In this document: positions 34,660 to 44,290 of the stretch, piece by piece | Layout: the number at the start of each line of letters is the position of its first letter | Numbering within the stretch: position 1 is the first letter of the stretch | Position numbers and translations under genes: made by a program | Source of the DNA: Vigna angularis | Taxonomy: Eukaryota; Streptophyta; Magnoliopsida; Fabales; Fabaceae | Length of the DNA: 64,000 bases | Direction of reading: 5' to 3' | Assembly (NCBI RefSeq): GCF_016808095.1 | Contig: NC_068973.1 | Location: 13,140,501 to 13,204,500, forward strand | The notes under the pieces: generated by a model | Told to the model about the DNA's origin: nothing | What the model saw: only the letters and a program-made list of their open reading frames with translations | Database searches by the model: none

Positions 34660-35154
34660 TGTTAAATTATATTAATTTAAGAATTGGTTCATGTAATTTA
34701 AAGTATAACTTTGATGTAAAGATTCTAATGTGATGATTATTAGAATATAAGGTATTAAAATTATAGGGATTATTTTAGAGTTATTAAAATTAATCTCTCT
34801 CTTCTCACTTCAATAAAGGACATTTTGGTATTTTATTAAAGTTGATTAAATATCATAAAAGAGAAAAAATGTTTTTCTTCTCACACGTTAAGTTTCTGAA
34901 AGAGAGAAAGAAAATGTTACGTTCTCTGAAAAGAAAAGAAACTGTGACTTTGACAAAGAGAAACATTCTTACAATTTCTATATCATCAAGAAAGCATCAA
35001 AGAAAAGTAAGGTAAGGGAGAACAATTGACATGAAAGAACTATACAATGAATCAAGGTAAGTTCTCTTTTACTATATGTGTGAGAATAATGAGAAACATG
35101 AAATTCAATATCCTGTATGTTTTTATTTAATTGAAATCATAAAATTTGCTTACA
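34660..35154 (+). repeat. 3' LTR of copia 1
   Basis: Matches the 5' LTR and ends TTTGCTTACA at 35154. It carries an extra short segment of about 15 bp (around 34974) compared with the 5' copy. Confidence 0.93.
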
Positions 35155-35159
35155 GTTAC

Positions 35160-36447
35160 GTCCTTGATGGTTTGAAGTTGAAAGGTAGATGTTAAAGCCA
35201 CCTTTCACACTAGTGTTAAAATATCTAAATTTACCATAAATACTTTAATTACAACCCAATAATAATAACGTAAAAATTGTTTACATAATCATAAATTATA
35301 TAATTTTAATTAGTTAGGTTTTGTTATGCTTTTTCATTCTTGTATACTGAATTGTGTGATATTTGTCTTTAAGATTTAATTATATGATTTTTCTTTCTAT
35401 CACTTCTTTCTCTATGATATATTTTCTATGATATATTTTCTCATTGGTTGGGATAGACTCCACGTAATCATTGTTGGATTGATCTAACTTGGAATTTCAA
35501 ATTTCTATATTGATAATTAGTGTCATATTTTTTATATATAGAAAAAGACAATATATAATTTATTATAGCTATCTTCAGTCAATTTGCATGACTGAAATTA
35601 AGAAAATTGAAACAAGCATGGTAATACTTGAAAAACCAAAAGTATTACCAAGTCAAAAATTTGATTTACATATAGGAATTTATCAAATAGTGTCAAAATT
35701 TGAAGAATTTTCAATCCTATACGTCCCTATAATTTAATTTCTGTGTTTCCTAAAACAGATCGCATCCCTCAAAATGTATATTATGTTTTGAAAAAGACAT
35801 TGTTTCAATTAGTTATTGACCAAGACAAATATCACAGCTGACTATGCTGTTTTATTCAGGTAAATTGTGTATTATTTTTTTTGTTGATTTTAGTGAAATG
35901 GGTAAATTTTAAAGATTTCATGTATAGAGGTATATTGTCCTTCCCAAGATTATTTTTTTGTGATAAACTACGTTTACTTTTTTAGTTTTTTTTCTTAGAG
36001 AAATAATATTTGAAAGCATTATTTCAATTCTTTTATAATTTTTAAATATAAAAGCGTGTTTCAAAGCAAATTTTTGTTATTGTTTTATTTTATTTTAAAA
36101 TCATGTTTTAAAGTATGTTTTTTTACTAACAATCTTTTAGGTTGCCCGCAATGGAGTATAAAATTGTTTTTAAACTTCAGTTAAAAAAAGTGATAGAAAA
36201 AACGATTTAAAAAAAAAGTAAAAAAAAATTCAAAGTATGATTTTAAAATAAAATAAGTAACAAAATTGTATTTAGAAGTATCATTTCTATAAGATAAAAT
36301 AAAAAGAAGTTATAAATTTTAATCTAAAGTATTGTTAGGTAAAACGTAATTTGTTAATGTAAAAGTTATGTTTAAAAGCACGACTTCTTCCAAATATAAT
36401 TTATTTATGTAGATAAATTTATATTTAAATTTACTCATTCAAATTAG
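35160..36447. other. AT-rich intergenic DNA, nothing recognised
   Basis: No gene or classifiable element. A short direct repeat ATGATATATTTTCT lies at about 35413-35440. Confidence 0.4.
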
Positions 36448-36551
36448 CAACTCATCGGAGTGGATGACATTTTCGGAGAGAATTGGACAATCGAAAAAGA
36501 ACAGAGCAAGGGATGACGATCGACCCTCGGACAATTTCAACCGAAACATTT

Positions 36552-36566
36552 TGGCGCCCACCGTGG
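36552..36566 (+). other. Primer-binding site of the Tat-type element
   Basis: TGGCGCCCACCGTGG lies three bases after the LTR end ACCGAAACA. This PBS form is characteristic of Tat/Ogre-like plant gypsy elements. Confidence 0.8.
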
Positions 36567-36721
36567 AGCTGAGCAACATCCCCATGAAACCACGAGGAAC
36601 CAAACGCGCGCTTGGTCTCGACATCGCTACTTCGGATCAATACCAGGTTTTGCAACAAGAGTAAAAAATTTCATAATTATTTCTAAAGACATGTCTTTTG
36701 TTTTGAGAACTTTCAACAAGC

Positions 36722-37395
36722 TTCAGACCTACGCTCAACCTTGTCAGGTTCCAATGACTTTTCATTATAATTTATAAATTATAATATATTGCAGCATTTA
36801 CTTTATTTTGTTTAAGTCATATTTTTGTGAGTAAAAAGATCCTCCACAGGAAGGTTCAGTTCTACGTTCAACCTTGTGAGGTTCCAATGACTTTTCATTA
36901 TAATTTATAAATTATAATATGTTGAAGCATTTATTTTATTTTGTTTAACTCATATTTTTGTGAGTAAAATTATCCTCCACAAGAAGGTTCAGTCTTACGT
37001 TCAACCTTGTCAGTTTTTCAATGACTTCTCATTATAATTTATAAATTATAATATATTGAAGCGTTTACTTCATTTTGTTTAACTCATATTTTTGTGAGTA
37101 AAAATATCTAGGAAGGTTCAACCCCTTACCGCTCGATTAGTTGGACCACCAACGTTTAACCTTGTCAGGTTTCAATGACTCTTCATTACAAAAGAAGATT
37201 ATAAAATATTAAATATTTTGTTTAACCCATATATGTTTTTGTGAGTTAAAATATTTTGCACAGGAAGGTTCAATCCTTTATCGCTTAGTCGATTGGACCA
37301 CCAACGTTCAACCTTGTCAGGTTCTAACGTCATCACATTATAAAAATAAAAAATTCAATATTTTATTTAACGCATATTTTTTGTGAGAGAAAATA
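36722..37395 (+). repeat. 133-155-bp tandem array in the gypsy 3' UTR
   Basis: Five copies of a unit containing CTTGTCAGGTTCCAATGAC, an AT-rich block (TTATAATTTATAAATTATAA) and TTTTGTGAGTAAAA. Steps are about 133, 133, 155 and 152 bp. A sixth, isolated copy at about 38803-38920 lies beyond the second array. Confidence 0.9.
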
Positions 37396-38790
37396 ACTTC
37401 ATAGGAAAAAGTTCAAAAAAGAACTTCAGAGAGAACTTCAGACGCCTCCGCTCAACGTACGAAGTTCGAAAAAGAACTCCTACCGTTCGCCACTCGGGGA
37501 GAAGTTCAAAAAAGAACTTCGGATGTCCCCGCTCAATGTAGGAAGTTCGAAAAAGAACTCCTACCGTTCGCCGCTCGGAGAGAAGTTCGAAAAAGAACTT
37601 CGGATGTCCCCGCTCAATGTAGGAAGTTCGAAAAAGAACTCCTACCGTTCGCCGCTCGGGGAGAAGTTCAAAAAATAATTTTGAATGTCCCCGCTCAACG
37701 TAGGAAGTTCGAAAAAGAATTTCTATCGTTCGCCACTCGGGGAGAAGTTCAAAAAAGAACTTCGGATGTCCCCGCTCAACCTAGGAAGTTCGAAAAAGAA
37801 CTCCTACTATTCGTCGTTCGGGGAGAAGTCCAAAAAAAGAATTTCGAATGTCCTCACTCAACGTAGGAAGTTCGAAAAAGAACTCCTATTTTTCGCCGCT
37901 CGGGGCAAAGTTCAAAAAAGAATTTTGAATGTCATCGCTCAACGTAGGAAGTTCGAAAAAGAACTCATACCGTTCGCCGCTCAAGGAAAAGTTCAAAAAA
38001 GAACTTCAGACGCCTCCGCTCAACGTAGGAAGTTCAAAAAAGAACTCCTACCATTCGCCGATAGGAGAGAATTTCAAAAAAGAACTTGAGACGCCTCTGC
38101 GCAACGTAGGAAGTTCAAAAAAGAACTTCAGACGCCTCCGCTCAACGTAGGAAGTTCAAAAAAGAACTCCTACCATTCACCGATCGGAGAGAATTTCAAA
38201 AAAGAACTTGAGACGCCTTTGCTCAACGTAGGAAGTACAAAAAAGAACTTCAGACGCCTCCGCTCAACGTAGGAAGTTCAAAAAAGAATGCCTACCATTC
38301 GCCGATCAGAGAGAATTTCATAAAAGAACTTGAGACGCCTCTACTTAACGTAGGAAGTTCAAAAAAGAACTTCAGACGCCTCCGCTCAACGTAGGAAGTT
38401 CAAAAAAGAACTCCTACCATTCGCCGATAGGAGAGAATTTCAAAAAAGAACTTGAGACGCCTCTGCGCAACGTAGGAAGTTCAAAAAAGAACTTCAGACG
38501 CCTCCGCTCAACGTAGGAAGTTCAAAACAGAACTCCTACCATTCACCGATCGGAGAGAATTTCAAAAAAGAACTTGAGACGCCTTTGCTCAACGTAGGAA
38601 GTACAAAAAAGAACTTCAGACGCCTCCGCTCAACGTAGGAAGTTCAAAAAAGAATACCTACCATTCGCCGATCAGAGAGAATTTCATAAAAGAACTTGAG
38701 ACGCCTCTGCTTAACGTAGGAAGTTCAAAAAAGAACTCCTACCATTCGTCACTCAGAGAAAAGTTCAAAAAAGAACTCCTAGCGCCTATT
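37395..38790 (+). repeat. 81-bp and 122-bp arrays with a 366-bp higher-order repeat
   Basis: The array is built of segments around GAAGTTC-AAAAAA-GAACTTC, an inverted repeat. In the left half the unit is 81 bp (GAAGTTC at 37501, 37582, 37663, 37744). In the right half the step is exactly 122 bp (GAATTTC at 38069, 38191, 38313, 38435, 38557, 38679). Three 122-bp variants (CGATAGG, CGATCGG, CGATCAG) recur in that order twice, giving a 366-bp higher-order unit duplicated almost perfectly. Because 81 is 27 codons, the array yields long meaningless open frames at 37681-38150. Confidence 0.95.
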
Positions 38791-39059
38791 GCTCAACCTA
38801 GGAAACCTTGTCAGGTTCTAATAGCTCTTCATTATAAAAATAAATTGTAAAATATTGAAGCGTTTATTTTATTTTGTTTAACGCATATTTTTGTGAGTTA
38901 AATATCTTGCACAGGAAAAAAGTTCTAGAAAAAGAACTCCTATCCGTCACCACTCAACCTAGGGAAAAAGTTTCAAAAAGAACTCCTAGTGTCTACTGCT
39001 CAACCTAGGAAAAAGTTTCAAAGAAAACTCCTAGAGTCTACCGTTCGGTGCAGAGAGAA

Positions 39060-39568
39060 ATGAAGACTTAAAGCGCGTCAAAAATAGACTCCCTAAATAC
39101 AACGTATGTGACCTCTCTTAAACTTATAATAATCCATGCGCACATCTTTCAATAAAGAGCTTGGTTGGGCTTGGGAGACTTATGTACTATATGAAATATA
39201 CCGATCGGAGTTAGCATATATTAATGGATCAGATTGTCTTACGCTTTACAAATATACTATATTAATTATTGATTATTGAGTTTGATTGCCTAAAAATATA
39301 TTGCATTAATAGTTAATTAATGTGTTTGAGTGTCACAAGCCCTATAAATATACAATTGATGTCTAGGTAAAGACATCTTATTCTAACCTGAATCTATTCT
39401 AATTAAAATAGAAACCTCTTTATGAAACATATCTGACTTGAACGTCAGAGTGTCTCCTACATATCAACAACCCATCGGAGTGGAGTGCATTCTCAGAGAG
39501 AATTGAACGATCGAAAGAGTGCAGAGCAAGAAAAAACGACCTACCTTCGAACAATTTCAACCGAAATA
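39060..39568 (+). repeat. Partial 3' LTR of the Tat-type element
   Basis: The right boundary is set by similarity to the 5' LTR end (39468-39568). The left boundary is uncertain and placed where the array-derived sequence stops. The segment contains CTTGAACGTCAGAGTGTCTC, a block usually seen near the end of Tat LTRs. Confidence 0.55.
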
Positions 39569-40075
39569 ATATCTTTACTAAAATTTTGGGTATTTCATTT
39601 TAAGTTGAAAGATAAGGAATAGTTTACGTAATCGACTAACCGAAACAATTTCCATATTCCACCTTAAACAAATGAATCCAGAATTTGAAATAAAAATGAT
39701 AGTAGTGTCGAATAATATTCAGACATTTATTTTCCATCACGACCTTGAATCCGGCAGTGTGTGAAGGTGCGAGCAGCTGTAACTAGGAAATGATGAGGTA
39801 GTGTAGGACCAGTGAGACTTGTGAGTGTATTGCATTGTAATTTGGTGAAACAAGATAAACGAAACAAGAGAGCGACAGTCAACTGAAGGAGAGAAACATT
39901 ATTATGAAAAAATGAATAAATAAATATAAACCAACGAAAAAAAGGAAGTAGGAAACTTACCGAGTGGGGGATGTGGAAAGAAAATTCAAAGAAGAGGAAG
40001 AAGTGAAAAATTTTCCACACGGTTTGGCGCTATAAGAGTAAGCAGAAAACGATGCAGAAGTGAGTACAAAGCACA
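39569..40075 (+). promoter_or_regulatory. SOBIR1 upstream region
   Basis: About 500 bp separate the retroelement end from the SOBIR1 start codon. A W-box core TTGACT is present on the minus strand at 39877-39882, a plausible WRKY site for a defence gene, but one such hexamer is weak evidence. No strong TATA box was seen. Confidence 0.35.
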
Positions 40076-41944
40076 ATGGATGGCAAAATTCGCTTATTGC
40101 TTCTTTCACTGTTTTTCTTCTTAATCTCGATCCACGCCAAGCTTGAACTCTACCCCTCAGACTTCAAGGCACTCTTGGCTCTGCGAAAGGACTTCGGAGT
40201 CAACGGTCAACTGGACCTAAATGAAGCATGTTACACGGAGGGTGTGTTCTGCGAGCGAAGGCTCTCCACCAAGGAAACCTACGTCCTCCGAATAACCAGG
40301 TTGGTCTTCAAATCAAAGCATCTCAAAGGTGTCTTGTCCCCCGCAATAGGACGCCTCACCGAGCTCAAACAACTCCTTCTCTCCCACAACCAACTCGTTG
40401 ACCGCCTCCCTCCCCAAATCGTTGACTGCCGTAAGCTCGAAATCCTCGACCTTTCCAACAACCTCTTCTCCGGGGAGGTCCCCTCCGAACTCTCCTCTCT
40501 CACGCGCCTTCGCGCGTTGGACATATCCTCCAACCAATTCTCCGGCAACCTCAACTTCCTCAAGTACTTCCCCAACCTCGAAACCCTCTCCGTCGCCGAC
40601 AACCTCTTCAGTGGAAGGGTGCCTTCTTCCGTCCGCTCCTTCCGCAACCTCCGCCAATTCAACTTCTCCGGCAACAGCTTCCTCGAACCCTCTCTCCACT
40701 CCTCATCAGACCCCGTTCTCTCGAGACGTTTCCTCTTGGACGGTGCGGATGCACCTTCTCCTCCGCCTGCCTCAAGCAAGAGACACTCCCAAGCCTCTAA
40801 TGTTTCCCCTGCATCGGCACCTGGTCCTTCACCTAACCATCATAAACACAAGCACACTAAGAGAAAACTCCTGGGGTGGATTCTCGGGTTTTTGGCAGGG
40901 GCACTGGCTGGAACCTTATCAGGGTTCGTGTTTTCTCTGTTGTTCAAACTGGCTTTGGCGTTGATCAAAGGAAGAGGAAAGAGAACGGGTCCTGATATTT
41001 TTAGTCCCTTGATTAAGAAAGCAGAGGATTTGGCCTTCTTGGAGAAGGAAGACGGACTCGCTTCGATGGAAGTCATTGGACGCGGTGGCTGTGGAGAGGT
41101 TTACAAGGCTGAGTTACCAGGAAGCAATGGCAAAATGATTGCTATAAAGAAAGTTATTCAACCTCCCAAAGATGCTGCTGAATTAGCAGAGGAAGATAGC
41201 AAGGCTATGCATAAGAAAATGAGGCAAATTCGGTCTGAGATTAACACTGTGGGACAAATTAGACACCGAAACCTTCTGCCTCTGTTAGCGCATGTTTCTA
41301 GGCCTGATTGCCACTACCTCGTTTATGAGTTCATGAAGAATGGTAGCTTGCTGGACTTGCTGCAAAAGGTTCAAAACGGTGAGGGAGAGCTGGATTGGTT
41401 GGCACGGCATAGAATCATGCTTGGTGTTGCTGCTGGACTTGAATACCTTCACATGAATCACAGCCCTCGCATCATTCACAGGGATCTCAAGCCTGGAAAT
41501 ATTCTTCTTGATGATGACATGGAAGCACGCATAGCTGATTTTGGACTCGCTAAGGCAATGCCGGATTACAAGACTCACGTAACCACCTCCAAAGTGGCTG
41601 GTACTGTGGGGTACATTGCTCCTGAGTATCACCAGATACTTAAGTTCACTGATAAGTGTGACATCTACAGCTTTGGAGTAATCCTTGGGGTGTTGGTGAC
41701 TGGGAAGCTTCCTTCCGACGAGTTCTTTCAGCATACTGATGAGATTAGCTTGGTCAAGTGGTTGAGGAATATTTTAAGTTCTGAGAATCCCAAGAAGGCT
41801 ATTGATCCGAAGCTGCTCGAAAATGGGTATGAGGAGCAGATGCTTCTGGTTGCGAAGATTGCATGCTTTTGCACCATGGATGATCCCAAAGAGAGGCCTA
41901 ACGCAAAGGATGTTAGGTGCATGTTGTCTCAGATCAAACACTGA
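40076..41944 (+). CDS. SOBIR1: SOBIR1 LRR receptor-like kinase, intact single exon
   Basis: Co-receptor kinase that binds LRR receptor-like proteins at the plasma membrane and signals in cell-surface immunity and cell death. The product is 622 aa. Signal peptide about 1-21; LRR N-cap with Cys 52 and 59; about five LRRs from 70 to 205 (LEILDLSNNLFSGEVPSELS). A Ser/Pro-rich juxtamembrane stretch (225-255) is followed by a transmembrane helix at 265-297 with glycines 267, 271, 275, 279 and 283. This GxxxG ladder is known to be needed for receptor-like protein pairing in SOBIR1. The kinase keeps the GRGGCGEV loop (335-342), Lys358, HRD at 468-470 (an RD kinase), DFG 488-490 and APE 515-517. The AAELAEEDSK insert is typical of SOBIR1. 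No defect was seen, and the absence of introns is normal for this gene. Confidence 0.97.
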   Translation: MDGKIRLLLLSLFFFLISIHAKLELYPSDFKALLALRKDFGVNGQLDLNEACYTEGVFCERRLSTKETYVLRITRLVFKSKHLKGVLSPAIGRLTELKQLLLSHNQLVDRLPPQIVDCRKLEILDLSNNLFSGEVPSELSSLTRLRALDISSNQFSGNLNFLKYFPNLETLSVADNLFSGRVPSSVRSFRNLRQFNFSGNSFLEPSLHSSSDPVLSRRFLLDGADAPSPPPASSKRHSQASNVSPASAPGPSPNHHKHKHTKRKLLGWILGFLAGALAGTLSGFVFSLLFKLALALIKGRGKRTGPDIFSPLIKKAEDLAFLEKEDGLASMEVIGRGGCGEVYKAELPGSNGKMIAIKKVIQPPKDAAELAEEDSKAMHKKMRQIRSEINTVGQIRHRNLLPLLAHVSRPDCHYLVYEFMKNGSLLDLLQKVQNGEGELDWLARHRIMLGVAAGLEYLHMNHSPRIIHRDLKPGNILLDDDMEARIADFGLAKAMPDYKTHVTTSKVAGTVGYIAPEYHQILKFTDKCDIYSFGVILGVLVTGKLPSDEFFQHTDEISLVKWLRNILSSENPKKAIDPKLLENGYEEQMLLVAKIACFCTMDDPKERPNAKDVRCMLSQIKH

Positions 41945-43230
41945 TCAATCTGTTGGATAAGTATGCGTATCATATTTGTGTTAACGTGTGCCTGTTTAAG
42001 AATATAGTTCATAGCTGAATCATCAATGTTGGTTCATAAGATAAATAATGAACCCTGTATAATATTGTTTCCTTCACCACTGATTTGCTGAATTTTCAGG
42101 AAAAAGAAAGAATAGAAAGAAAAATTCGGCACTGCGATCACCTATCCCGTCTGTGTCACTATTTGCTTGCACTTTGTATTTTTATGGATCCACCCTGAAA
42201 ATAAAATACTCATATTTTTGTTACTATTGTTTTTTTTTTCAGTACTGTTATTGATAAGCTAAAAGAGCACTAAAAAAACACCCTTTCTCGTTTGCTATAT
42301 CTTTGTCAATAGAGCACTAAAAGTTGTAACTTCTGTTTTATCCTGCAAGAATAGGGCAGGGAGGGGGCAACAAATTCAATAAAAAGTAGTTAATAAATTC
42401 TCTAAGATGTAAATTTGGACAAAAAAGGTTCACTCTGAACTTATGTAGGCAACCAATCATAATGAGCTTGCCATGATGTAATGCATAATGAAATTTAAAT
42501 GCATGAATATCCTGAAATGTTTTAAAAGTCTAAAACATCTGTGGAAAAATATCCAGTGAGTGACTAACACATTCTGCCTCTGCAAGACTGCAACAGCATC
42601 GGATGACTCAACAATTTTTGTGTCAACAGTTAAGAATATATGCAGCATGCATGTCCAAGTCAATGGACCAGACCTAGTGGCCTGCGACATAATTTACTAC
42701 GAAAAATGGGTCATTTGTGCAATAATTTAAACGATTGGACAGAGAAAGATTAATGGGCAAAGAATTTAGGTAAAGAAGCATGGCATACCATGTAATAAAT
42801 CACTGTAACATTGATGATTAATCGTCCAGATCAAGTTATAGTTTTTTTTCCTTTATTCTTGTGTTTTCACATTTAAAGGACTAAAAAGGGAAGAGAGGAA
42901 AAGGGAATTAAGATGAGTTTCTGTTATGGGAAAAGTACGAGCAAAACGAAAGATGTGAAAATAAGAACAATTTTGTTTTGTTTTGTGAAATCCATTTCTA
43001 TAAAACGATGGAGCACTTGTTCAGGCTCTCTTGGTGTTGCTTTTCACTTCATACAGGCCAACAATTCTTGTAGCTTATAATGTTGTGATTTCAAACTTAA
43101 AAAGACCTGCATTTTATTTTCTTATGTTTTCTTTTTAGCATTATATTGGATATAATAACTACATTTTTCTATTTGGAAATTTTGAAGCTAGGTTTGTAAC
43201 TACTCTAATTTAGAAGAAAAATAATTATTT
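41945..43230. other. SOBIR1 3' flank and intergenic DNA
   Basis: The first 250 bp should include the SOBIR1 3' UTR; AATAAAATACT at about 42199 is a possible poly(A) signal. No further gene or repeat was recognised. Confidence 0.4.
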
Positions 43231-43399
43231 ACAATCGATTAATGGTATTTGTACATATCCGAATGGTCAAGACTCTCGATATTGAGTTTGGAATCGATAA
43301 GTCAAGATCGAAATAGCATTAGGAGATTAGTATGCAAATTATTATGATAAATAAGGTTAAGGAATTATTCGACCATAACTAGACTAGTCAAAGTTCACA

Positions 43400-44290
43400 A
43401 TGAGTCTTATAAATAGAACATGTAGATGAAATATTTAATACTTTTGAACTATCTACATTTATTATATTTTGTAAAACCCAATACTTACTTGAATGTTGAA
43501 ATATCTTTTGCATGTGACTCACCAATCTGAAACGAGAAAGACGAATGAACAAAAACACAAAGGAGAATATTAGTGCAGATTGGACTTTTAAAGAAATACA
43601 TGGGTTAAGTGTAAACTCAGGCCTATAAGAACATTTTGGCATCCACTGTTGTGTTGAGAAAACAGTTTAATCTCAATGGTGACCAAATGAAACATGATGA
43701 GCAATGAACTAGTGGTAAAAGAGGTGGAAAAATATTTGGATTAAATGACAATGATAAGAGAACTCAAGAGTGATTTGAAAATCTTGAAGAAGAAAAGTGT
43801 AGAGGAATGTCCTTTCTGCTGAAAACGCATATATGAAACAAAAAAATAGAAAACCTAATTAGTCGTTGCCTAAGATCGTTCAACGAGGATCGACTGAGAT
43901 AACCTAAACAAAGAAGGCGATAGACGAGATGATAGAAAAAAGTAGCTAAGAGGATAGTAGAGAATATCGATCATTCGCTTCGATATTGGTTAACTCGTCT
44001 CAATTTTGACATCTATTCATAGACAGGAACATGATGGTACCACTCACCCCAATGAGCAAATCAACATTTTTGTTACTCAAATTAGTTTTTATCTAACGCG
44101 CGACACCATTTAGTATACAATATTTCTCACATCCTTGAAAGGCATGGTGCTAGGCTAGTTCACACGTTTGCCAACATGTTTCATAGATTATTTTGAAACA
44201 ATCATCCTAAAGTTTTGGGCACGAGTCAACCTTATTATTTGACATCGCACTTTTCAAAGAAAGAACTCATTTGCAAAGTTTTCAAAGTTT
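43400..44290 (+). pseudogene. Second Tat-type gypsy relic (LTR end, PBS, gag)
   Basis: A decayed LTR end is followed by TTTTGGCATCCACTG at about 43634, a mutated version of the TGGCGCCCACCGTGG primer site. At 44030-44290 a broken frame reads HDGTTHPNEQINIFVTQISF, then FLTSLKGM and FTRLPTCFIDYFET. This matches the retrotransposon gag domain of Tat-type gypsy elements, with several stops. No pol was found. It is older than the 36-39 kb element judging by decay. Confidence 0.65.

Larger units (their letters stand above)
27119..35154 (+). mobile_element. Ty1/copia LTR retrotransposon (copia 1), interrupted by element B
   Basis: A complete outline is present: 5' LTR 27119-27598, PBS matching initiator tRNA-Met at 27601-27612, gag-pol in several broken frames, a purine-rich tract before the 3' LTR, and 3' LTR 34660-35154. 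The two LTRs differ at roughly ten positions in their first 210 bp by eye, so the insertion is not very recent. The flanks are CTTAC and GTTAC, a 4 of 5 match for a target duplication. Without element B (1625 bp plus TSD) the element is about 6.4 kb. Its pol order (protease, integrase, RT, RNase H) is the copia order. Confidence 0.92.
36448..39568 (+). mobile_element. Collapsed Tat-type Ty3/gypsy element with satellite-like 3' UTR
   Basis: The last 100 bp of a 5' LTR (36448-36548, ending CAACCGAAACA) is followed by the gypsy PBS TGGCGCCCACCGTGG at 36552-36566. A short stretch that may be the gag start follows. All of pol is missing. From 36722 the element consists of two tandem-repeat arrays, then a partial 3' LTR that ends CAACCGAAATA at 39568 and repeats the 36448-36548 segment (39468-39568). 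Tat-lineage elements such as Ogre are known for hypervariable 3' UTRs that breed tandem repeats, which fits here. The 5' side is truncated and no target duplication was found. Confidence 0.75.

Noticed and set aside
18057..35215. CACTAG at 35211-35215 (minus strand) as the partner end of the terminus at 18057
   Set aside because: Only five terminal bases agree and the flanking triplets (CAT and TTA) differ.
37681..38150. Plus-strand open frames with repeated SSKKNSY and RRKFEKEL peptides
   Set aside because: They result from the 81-bp (27-codon) tandem unit staying in frame. All frames look alike and no start or domain is supported.
37395..38790. GAAGTTC/GAACTTC repeats as heat-shock elements
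   Set aside because: Heat-shock elements need GAA and TTC blocks alternating with two-base gaps; here the gap is one base within arms and six in the loop.
40279..40964. Long open frames on both strands overlapping the 5' part of SOBIR1
   Set aside because: GC-rich codon composition of SOBIR1 creates shadow frames; the SOBIR1 frame has all the conserved domains.
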